5,383 nucleotides of DNA from Betaproteobacteria bacterium RIFCSPLOWO2_02_FULL_68_150 (GTDB taxonomy: Bacteria; Pseudomonadota; Gammaproteobacteria; Burkholderiales; SG8-39), in the NCBI GenBank assembly GCA_001771975.1, contig MERE01000109.1, positions 1-5,383 on the forward strand. The letters run 5' to 3'. The notes beneath the pieces were generated by a model. That model was not told the origin of the DNA. It worked only from the letters and a program-made list of their open reading frames with translations, and did no database searches. Of the stretch, positions 1-4,696 are shown piece by piece. The translations under genes were made by a program, and so were the position numbers. Within the stretch, counting starts at the first letter, position 1; each line of letters starts with the position of its first letter.

Positions 1-132
1 GGCGGCAAGCTTCCGAGCGTGCTGACGCCAGGCGGCCGCCGCCGTTATCCGGTAGAGGCGGTCCTGCGACTGCTCGATCAGCTGACGCAGGGCGCGCGCG
101 CGCCGCAGCGCCGCAAACGCAGCCTGCGCTGA
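1..132 (+). CDS. C-terminal end of a MerR/excisionase-type helix-turn-helix protein (5' partial)
   Basis: The frame is open from the first base and ends with TGA at 130-132, leaving 43 residues. The visible part begins GGKLPSVLTPGGRRRYPVEA and continues with a short helix (VLRLLDQL). This matches the recognition-helix/wing part of MerR- and excisionase-like DNA-binding domains, where a 'G-x-LP...TPGGHRRY...AV..LL' pattern follows the helix-turn-helix; here Arg replaces the usual His. After it comes a short, very basic tail (APQRRKRSLR). Such proteins bind DNA as transcription regulators or recombination directionality factors. Because the domain lies at the very end of the protein, there may be other domains upstream that cannot be seen. 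The gene converges on the decarboxylase beta gene with only 12 bases between stop codons. The DNA-binding assignment is fairly good; the biological role is unknown. Confidence 0.6.
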   Translation, partial: GGKLPSVLTPGGRRRYPVEAVLRLLDQLTQGARAPQRRKRSLR

Positions 133-144
133 GTGCGCCGGCAA

Positions 145-1293
145 TCAGATCATGCCCATGCCCTTGAGCACCGACAGCATCACCGCCGCCGCCACCACCG
201 AGCCGATCTGGCCGCCGGTGTTGGCGCCGGCAGCGTGCATCAGCAGGTGGTTTTTCTTGTTGTAGCGCAAGCCCTGCACCTGCACTACGCGCGCGGCCAT
301 CGGATAGGCCGAGATTCCGGCGGCGCCGATGAGCGGATTGACCTTGCCGCCGGTCGCCCAGCAGACCAGCTTGCCGAAGCCGACGCCCGCCACGGTATCG
401 AGGCAGATGGCGATGAAGCCGAGGCCGAAGATCGCGAGCGTGGTGGGCTTGAGGAAGGCGTGGCCTTCCATCGTGGCGCCGATCGCGAGGCCGAGAAACA
501 GGGTCACGATGTTGGCGATCTCGTTTTCCGAGGCCTTGGTCAGGCGCGCCACGACGCCGGATTCGCGCATGAAATTGCCGAGCATGATGGTGCCGAGGAG
601 CGGCAGGCCCTTGGGTGCGATCAGCCCGCCGATCACCGTCACCACGATCGGGAACAGCAACCTGGTCGTCGGCGAGACGCTGCGCTTGATCGCGGCCATC
701 TTGATGACGCGCTCTTTCTCGGTCGTCATCGCCTTCATGATCGGCGGCTGGATGATCGGCACCAGCGCCATGTAGGAATAGGCCGCTACCGAGATCGGAC
801 CGAGCAGCTGCGGCGCGTACTGCGACGCCACGTAAATCGCGGTTGGGCCGTCGCAGGCGCCGATCACCGCGATCGCGACGGCTTCCAGTTCGGGAAAGCC
901 GAGCGCCAGCGCCAGCATCAGGGTGAGGAAGATCCCGACCTGACCCGCGGCGCCGAAGAGCAGAATTTTCGGGTTCTCCAGCAGCGGCCCGAAATCGGTC
1001 ATCGCGCCGATGCCGACGAAAATGAGCAGCGGGAACAGCTCGTTCGCCACCCCGGCGTCATAGAGCGTGCGCAGGAACCCGCCCTGGTCCATCAAATCGC
1101 TCAGCGGCAGGTTGACGAGCAGGCAGCCGAAGCCGATCGGCACCAGCAGCAGCGGCTCGACGCCCTTCTTCACCCCGAGAGTGAGCAGGGCCGCGGCGAT
1201 CGCGAGCATGACGACGTTGGGGCCGCCGTGCGTGGCGAGGTGCACGACGCCGCTGGTGAGTCCGGTAAGGCCGGTGACGATGCTGTCGATCAC
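145..1293 (-). CDS. oadB: Sodium-translocating decarboxylase beta subunit (OadB/GcdB/MmdB family)
   Basis: This 382-aa polytopic inner-membrane protein is the carrier subunit of biotin-dependent sodium-pumping decarboxylases. It releases CO2 from carboxybiotin on the alpha subunit and couples this to Na+ export. Hydrophobic segments run almost throughout. Family hallmarks are present: the re-entrant motif GACDGPTAI with Asp148, equivalent to the essential Asp203 of the Klebsiella oxaloacetate decarboxylase beta subunit, and VNPLIGAAGISAYP with Asn319, Gly323 and Ser328, spaced exactly like Klebsiella Asn373, Gly377 and Ser382. It is about 50 residues shorter at the N terminus than the Klebsiella protein, closer to GcdB/MmdB lengths. 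The start is GTG at 1291-1293, supported by GGGAGG at 1302-1307 with 8-base spacing. It lies 15 bases after the gamma gene stop, so the two are co-transcribed. Family and function are secure. The decarboxylated acid (oxaloacetate, glutaconyl-CoA, methylmalonyl-CoA or malonate) cannot be told from this subunit, so the symbol denotes the family only. Confidence 0.95.
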   Translation of the reverse strand: MIDSIVTGLTGLTSGVVHLATHGGPNVVMLAIAAALLTLGVKKGVEPLLLVPIGFGCLLVNLPLSDLMDQGGFLRTLYDAGVANELFPLLIFVGIGAMTDFGPLLENPKILLFGAAGQVGIFLTLMLALALGFPELEAVAIAVIGACDGPTAIYVASQYAPQLLGPISVAAYSYMALVPIIQPPIMKAMTTEKERVIKMAAIKRSVSPTTRLLFPIVVTVIGGLIAPKGLPLLGTIMLGNFMRESGVVARLTKASENEIANIVTLFLGLAIGATMEGHAFLKPTTLAIFGLGFIAICLDTVAGVGFGKLVCWATGGKVNPLIGAAGISAYPMAARVVQVQGLRYNKKNHLLMHAAGANTGGQIGSVVAAAVMLSVLKGMGMI

Positions 1294-1308
1294 GTCTCGC
1301 GCCTCCCG

Positions 1309-1458
1309 CTAGGCTTTCTTTTCCGGGGCGGCGGCTGCTTCCTGCAGCGGGAAGATCTTCTTCAGCAGGTCGATGACGAGGCTCATCACCCAGAGCGTGA
1401 GAAACGTTCCGCCCACGCCTACGATCATCAACGTCAGTCCGAACGTCCATTTGTCCAT
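1309..1458 (-). CDS. oadG: Short OadG-family gamma subunit of a sodium pump decarboxylase
   Basis: A small gene of 49 residues (ATG at 1456-1458, TAG at 1309-1311) lies directly upstream of the beta subunit. The protein starts MDKWTFGLTLMIVGVGGTFL, forming one membrane helix at about residues 5-28. A short basic stretch (DLLKKIFPL) and an Ala/Pro/Lys tail (AAAAPEKKA) follow. The 'FGLTLMIVGVGGTFLTLW...DLLKK' pattern is typical of the OadG gamma/MmdD delta family, which anchors the soluble alpha subunit to the beta subunit and helps assemble the complex. Most relatives have 80 or more residues with a longer soluble tail; the tail of this one is minimal. A ribosome site AGGGAGG (1470-1476) lies 11 bases before the ATG. 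Gene order gamma then beta, without an intervening alpha gene, is unusual. The gene call is strong because frame, ribosome site, family pattern and neighbour agree. Confidence 0.88.
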   Translation of the reverse strand: MDKWTFGLTLMIVGVGGTFLTLWVMSLVIDLLKKIFPLQEAAAAPEKKA

Positions 1459-1539
1459 CGCGAGCCGAGCCTCCCTCGATTCCCGGCGCCACGCGCTCCG
1501 GGCAAGGGCGCATCTTGTCGAGCCTCCCTATCCGGCGAC

Positions 1540-1553
1540 CTGACATAGATCAA
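1540..1553. promoter_or_regulatory. Putative FNR/Anr-type operator
   Basis: The sequence CTGACATAGATCAA matches the FNR-family consensus TTGAY-N4-RTCAA at 9 of 10 defined positions; only the first base differs. It keeps the TGA-N6-TCA core shared by CRP and FNR, but the flanking bases fit FNR (TTGA/TCAA) rather than CRP (TGTGA/TCACA). The centre is at 1546.5. A minus-strand start near 1505, implied by a weak CAAGAT -10 at 1517-1512, would put the site at -41.5, the class II FNR activator position. Control of the sodium pump by oxygen limitation would make sense. This is a motif match without experimental support. Confidence 0.45.
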
Positions 1554-1567
1554 CTTGTCGGGTGAAA

Positions 1568-1594
1568 CCTTGCGCCGGCATTCCGGCAGCAAGG
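1568..1594 (+). promoter_or_regulatory. Bulged hairpin before the upstream cyclase start
   Basis: The left arm CCTTGCGCCGG (1568-1578) pairs over 11 bp with CCGGC-A-GCAAGG (1583-1594), with one bulged A (1588) and a CATT loop. No T-run follows, so it is not a standard terminator. The right arm contains the AAGG of the AAGGGA that would serve as ribosome site for an ATG at 1602. In RNA the hairpin would therefore mask that start. It could be a leader control element or, as DNA, a dyad for a regulator. Confidence 0.4.
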
Positions 1595-1654
1595 GAAGAC
1601 CATGCTTTTCCCGCCGCACACGGCCGCGGTACCATGTTCCGGCGACAAGGCCGA

Positions 1655-1662
1655 GGGAGGGG
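1655..1662 (+). promoter_or_regulatory. Ribosome-binding site supporting the GTG start of the cyclase
   Basis: The purine run GGGAGGGG lies 11 bases before GTG at 1674-1676. It decides in favour of this start over the ATG at 1602, whose AAGGGA motif lies inside a hairpin. The spacing is slightly long, so the choice is not certain. Confidence 0.5.
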
Positions 1663-1673
1663 CTCAAAACCTG

Positions 1674-3434
1674 GTGAGCGGCACCCAATTCAAACAGCGC
1701 CTGGCGGCGATTCTGGCTGCGGACGTGGCGGGTTACTCGCGCCTGATGGCAGCGGACGAGCGCGCGACCGTGGCCGCGCTCGATGCGGCGCGCAGGGTGT
1801 TCCGTTCGCACATCGAATCCAGCCAGGGGCGGGTGATCGACATGGCGGGTGATTCGGTGCTGGCGGTGTTCGAGACTGCTGCCGGTGCGGTATCGGCGGC
1901 CCTGGCGATTCAGCAGGATCTGCAGGCAGAGACGATTCCCGAAGATCGGCGCATGCGCTTTCGCATCGGCGTGCACCTCGGCGACTTGATCGAAAAGGCC
2001 GATGGTACGGTCTACGGCGACGGTGTGAACATCGCCGCGCGGCTGGAAGGCCTGGCCGAGCCGGGCGGGATCACGGTGTCCGAGTCGATCCGCACTGCGG
2101 TGAAGGGCAAGGTTGGCGCAAGCTTCGAGAACCAGGGCGAGCAGAAGGTGAAAAACATCGCCGATCCGGTGCGCGCCTACCGGGTCGGCCCTGCCGCAGC
2201 GAAGCTCTCGCCGCCACCGGGCGAGGATGCGTTGTCGTTGCCGGACAAGCCCTCGATCGCGGTGCTGCCGTTCGCCAACATGAGCGGTGACCCCGAACAG
2301 GAATATTTCGCCGACGGCATTACCGAGGACATCATCACCGACATGTCGTGCGTTTCCGGGCTGTTCGTGATCGCGCGCAACTCCTCGTTCGTGTTCAAGA
2401 ATCAGGCGGTCGACGTGAAGGAAGTCGGGCGCCGGCTCGGCGTGCGGCACGTGCTCGAAGGCAGCGTGCGCAAGGCGGGGGCACGCGTGCGCATCACCGC
2501 GCAGTTGATCGACGCCGAAACCGGCGGACATGTCTGGGGCGAGCGCTTCGACCGCGACCTGGAGGACATCTTCGCGGTGCAAGACGAAGTCACGCGCCGC
2601 ATCGTCGACGTGCTCAAGGTAAAGCTCACCGTTCCCGAGCGCACCAACCGCGGGCAACGCGGCAAGGTCAATGCCGAGGCCTACGACTACACGATGCGCG
2701 CGCGCGGCTGCGTGATGCAATTCACGCCCGAAGCGGCAACCGAGGCCCGGGCGCTGCTCCATCGCGCGCTGCAGATCGACCCTGGCTCCGCTACTGCCTA
2801 CGCGCAGCTCGCGCTGGTGCATGCGACGGAGTACGTCAACGGCTGGACCCAGGCCGGCGCGGACCACGTGGAACGGGGCATGACGTACGCGCGCAAGGCG
2901 ATCGAGCTCGATCCCGAGGAGGCCATCGCCTATCGGTCGCTGGCGATGCTCATTCTCTGGCAGAGGGACTACGCGTCCGCGGAGCAGGCCGCCAGGCGGG
3001 CGATCGAACTGGCCCCGAACTACTCCGGGGGCTTCGCTTCGCTCGGACAGGTGCTGGACTTTTCCGGGCGGCACGAAGCCGCGATCGAGGCCTTCGAACA
3101 GGCGCTGCGACTCGATCCGGAGATGGACCTGTTGCTGCATCTGCTCGGTCGTGCACAGCTCGGAGCGGGCCGCACGGCCGAAGCGGAAAACAGTTTCAAG
3201 CGGCGCTTGATCCGCAGTCCGCGCTCCGACATGAGCCGCGCCTACCTCGCGTCGCTCTATGGATCGACGGGCCGCCTGGAGGAGGCGCGGCGGCTGTGGG
3301 ACGAGATCCTCGAGATCAACCCGAAGTTCTCGATCGGGCACCTGCGCCGCGTGCTGCCTTACAAGGATCCCGTGTGGTTCGAGCGTTTCCTGGACGGCTT
3401 GCGCCAGGCAGATCTCGCCCGGGGCGAAGCCTGA
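1674..3434 (+). CDS. Class III adenylate/guanylate cyclase with TolB-like domain and TPR repeats
   Basis: This 586-aa protein (from GTG 1674) is predicted to make a cyclic nucleotide in the cytoplasm. A class III cyclase domain spans about residues 8-170 (RLAAILAADVAGYSRLM; VYGDGVNIAARLEGLAEPGG). Metal-binding Asp17 and Asp60 and transition-state Asn119 and Arg123 are present. The purine-selecting positions are Asp56 (Lys in canonical adenylyl cyclases) and Thr112 (Asp or Thr), so the substrate is uncertain. A TolB/FlgO-like module follows at about 192-310 (KPSIAVLPFANMSGDPEQEY; VLEGSVRKAG; ERFDRDLEDIFAVQDEV). At least four or five TPR-like helix pairs lie at about 350-555 (e.g. AAIEAFEQALRLDPE), probably for protein binding. 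There is no signal peptide or membrane segment. An alternative ATG at 1602 adds 24 residues unlike the family, which usually begins just before RLAAILAADV. It is transcribed divergently from the decarboxylase pair. The architecture is common in proteobacteria; the signal it senses is unknown. Confidence 0.9.
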   Translation: MSGTQFKQRLAAILAADVAGYSRLMAADERATVAALDAARRVFRSHIESSQGRVIDMAGDSVLAVFETAAGAVSAALAIQQDLQAETIPEDRRMRFRIGVHLGDLIEKADGTVYGDGVNIAARLEGLAEPGGITVSESIRTAVKGKVGASFENQGEQKVKNIADPVRAYRVGPAAAKLSPPPGEDALSLPDKPSIAVLPFANMSGDPEQEYFADGITEDIITDMSCVSGLFVIARNSSFVFKNQAVDVKEVGRRLGVRHVLEGSVRKAGARVRITAQLIDAETGGHVWGERFDRDLEDIFAVQDEVTRRIVDVLKVKLTVPERTNRGQRGKVNAEAYDYTMRARGCVMQFTPEAATEARALLHRALQIDPGSATAYAQLALVHATEYVNGWTQAGADHVERGMTYARKAIELDPEEAIAYRSLAMLILWQRDYASAEQAARRAIELAPNYSGGFASLGQVLDFSGRHEAAIEAFEQALRLDPEMDLLLHLLGRAQLGAGRTAEAENSFKRRLIRSPRSDMSRAYLASLYGSTGRLEEARRLWDEILEINPKFSIGHLRRVLPYKDPVWFERFLDGLRQADLARGEA

Positions 3435-3467
3435 ACGCCGTGCGCAACGCCAGTCAACACGCCAACG

Positions 3468-3484
3468 AGGCGCCGCGAGCGCCT
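3468..3484. terminator. Possible short hairpin between convergent genes
   Basis: A 6-bp GC-rich stem (AGGCGC/GCGCCT) with a 5-base CGCGA loop sits at the only gap between the convergent cyclase and thiolase genes and overlaps the thiolase stop codon. No U-tract follows on either strand, so intrinsic termination is doubtful. The rest of the 48-base gap shows nothing else. Confidence 0.2.
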
Positions 3485-4691
3485 ACTGCACGCGCTCGAA
3501 AATCACGGCGAGCCCCTGGCCTACGCCGATGCACAGCGACACGGCTGCGTACTTCGCGCCCGACTCCTGCATCTGGCGCGATACGGTGAGCGCAAGGCGC
3601 GCCCCCGAACAGCCGAGCGGGTGGCCGATGGCGATGGCGCCGCCGTTCGGGTTCACGCGCGGGTCCTTGAAATCGACGTTCATCAGCCTCAAGCAGGCGA
3701 GCACCTGGCTCGCAAACGCCTCGTTGATCTCGATGATGTCCATGTCGGCGAGCTTCAGCTTGGCGCGCTCGAGCGCGCGCGGGATTGCGTAGGCGGGCCC
3801 CACGCCCATGATGCGCGGCTCTACAGCGGCCGAGGCGGCGGAGAGGATCCGCGTCAGCGGCTTCCTGCCGTTTCTCTCACCCCACGCGCGGCTCGCGATC
3901 ACCAGCGCCGCGGCGCCGTCGTTCACGCCGGAGGCGTTGCCCGCCGTCACCACGCCGCCCTCGAACAGCGGTTTCAGCCTGGCGAGCGCTTCCATCGTCG
4001 CGTCGCGCCGCGGATGCTCGTCCTGCTCGATCTTCCTGGGCGGCGCATCCTTTTTCCGCGAAGGCAGCGCGACCGGCAGGATTTCGCCCTGGTAGAACCC
4101 CTCGGCCTCGGCCTTGGCGTATTTTTTCTGCGAGGCGAGCGCGAATTCGTCCGCGTCCTGCCGCGTGACGCCGAAATCCTTCGCCACGTTGTCGCCGGTC
4201 TGCGGCATCGAGTGATCGCCGTACTGCTTCATGATGCGCGGGTTCTGGAAGCGCGCGCCGATGGTGCTGTCGTACATCTTCAGGTCGCGGCTGAACGGCG
4301 CATCCGCCTTGCCGAAGACGTACGGCGCGCGCGACATGCTCTCGACGCCGCCCGCGATGTAGAGCTCGCCCTCGCCGCAGGTGACGGCGCGCGCGGCGTC
4401 GGTCACCGCCTGCAGACCGCTCGCGCAGAGGCGGTTCACGGTCACCCCGGGGGTGGTCGGCGGCAGGCCGGCGCCCAATGCGGCCCAGCGCGCCACGTTG
4501 CGGCAGTCCTCGCCCGCCTGGTTGACGCAGCCGAGCACGATGTCGGTGATTTCCTCGGGCTTGATGGCGTTGCGCTTCACCACCTGCGCGATGACCTCGG
4601 CAGCGAGGTCGTCCGGCCGCACGCCCGAGAGGGCGCCGGCATAGCGTCCGATGGGTGAGCGCAGCCCGTCGTAGAGGTAGGCATCGAGCAT
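3483..4691 (-). CDS. Thiolase, 3-oxoadipyl-CoA thiolase type (PcaF/PaaJ family)
   Basis: This 402-aa cytoplasmic enzyme, full length for the family, cleaves a 3-oxoacyl-CoA with CoA to acetyl-CoA and a shortened acyl-CoA. The nucleophile is Cys89 (VNRLCASGLQ). The active-site loops are NEAFA at 323-327, GHP with His357 (NPNGGAIAIGHPLGCSGAR) and Cys387 (CIGVGQG). The N-terminal pattern (YDGLRSPIGRYAGALSGVRPDDLAAE in overlapping pieces), GCVNQAGEDCRNVARWA and GGVESMSRAPYVFGKA resemble PcaF and PaaJ, the thiolases of the beta-ketoadipate and phenylacetate routes, where 3-oxoadipyl-CoA gives succinyl-CoA plus acetyl-CoA. Cys361 and some loops differ from those enzymes as I recall them, so a broader 3-oxoacyl-CoA substrate is possible. 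The ATG at 4689-4691 has GGAG at 4700-4703 with 8-base spacing, lying in the 3' end of the dehydrogenase gene only 5 bases upstream. The two genes form an operon. Thiolase identity is certain; exact substrate is inferred. Confidence 0.93.
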   Translation of the reverse strand: MLDAYLYDGLRSPIGRYAGALSGVRPDDLAAEVIAQVVKRNAIKPEEITDIVLGCVNQAGEDCRNVARWAALGAGLPPTTPGVTVNRLCASGLQAVTDAARAVTCGEGELYIAGGVESMSRAPYVFGKADAPFSRDLKMYDSTIGARFQNPRIMKQYGDHSMPQTGDNVAKDFGVTRQDADEFALASQKKYAKAEAEGFYQGEILPVALPSRKKDAPPRKIEQDEHPRRDATMEALARLKPLFEGGVVTAGNASGVNDGAAALVIASRAWGERNGRKPLTRILSAASAAVEPRIMGVGPAYAIPRALERAKLKLADMDIIEINEAFASQVLACLRLMNVDFKDPRVNPNGGAIAIGHPLGCSGARLALTVSRQMQESGAKYAAVSLCIGVGQGLAVIFERVQ

Positions 4692-4696
4692 GGGTG

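Larger units (their letters stand above)
1459..1673. promoter_or_regulatory. Divergent control region between the decarboxylase pair and the cyclase
   Basis: This 215-base stretch separates the gamma gene start (minus strand) from the preferred cyclase start (plus strand) and must hold the promoters of both. It contains an FNR-like dyad (1540-1553), a strong hairpin (1568-1594), and an 11-base direct repeat, CGAGCCTCCCT, at 1466-1476 and 1519-1529. The repeat copies the gamma ribosome-binding segment. No good sigma-70 promoter match is visible for the cyclase. For the minus strand a weak -10 (CAAGAT, 1517-1512) can be placed. If the cyclase starts at the upstream ATG at 1602, the intergenic part shrinks to 1459-1601. 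Confidence 0.6.

Noticed and set aside
1058..1546. Minus-strand frame of 162 codons overlapping the gamma and beta genes
   Set aside because: The translation is Arg-rich and unstructured in a shifted frame over the gamma and beta coding sequence.
133..1548. Open frame of 471 codons on the plus strand opposite the decarboxylase genes
   Set aside because: The product is rich in Arg, His, Asp and Gln without domain-like pattern, and it lies antisense to two well-supported genes. High GC content produces such shadow frames.
1540..1553. CRP (cAMP receptor) site, tempting beside a nucleotide cyclase
   Set aside because: The TGA-N6-TCA core is present, but the outer bases are CC/AC instead of TG/CA, so the FNR-type reading fits better.
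1568..1594. Rho-independent terminator
   Set aside because: The stem is strong but no T-run follows on the plus strand, and the site lies upstream of a gene between divergent units, where no upstream transcript needs ending.
1434..3341. Open frame of 635 codons on the minus strand opposite the cyclase
   Set aside because: The composition is low in complexity (Arg, His, Leu, Gly), no motif is recognisable, and the opposite strand carries an unmistakable cyclase-TPR protein. It is longer than the cyclase but still a shadow.
3621..4658. Open frame of 345 codons on the plus strand opposite the thiolase
   Set aside because: It is antisense to the catalytic core of a clear thiolase, with an Arg/His/Ala-rich translation and no family pattern.
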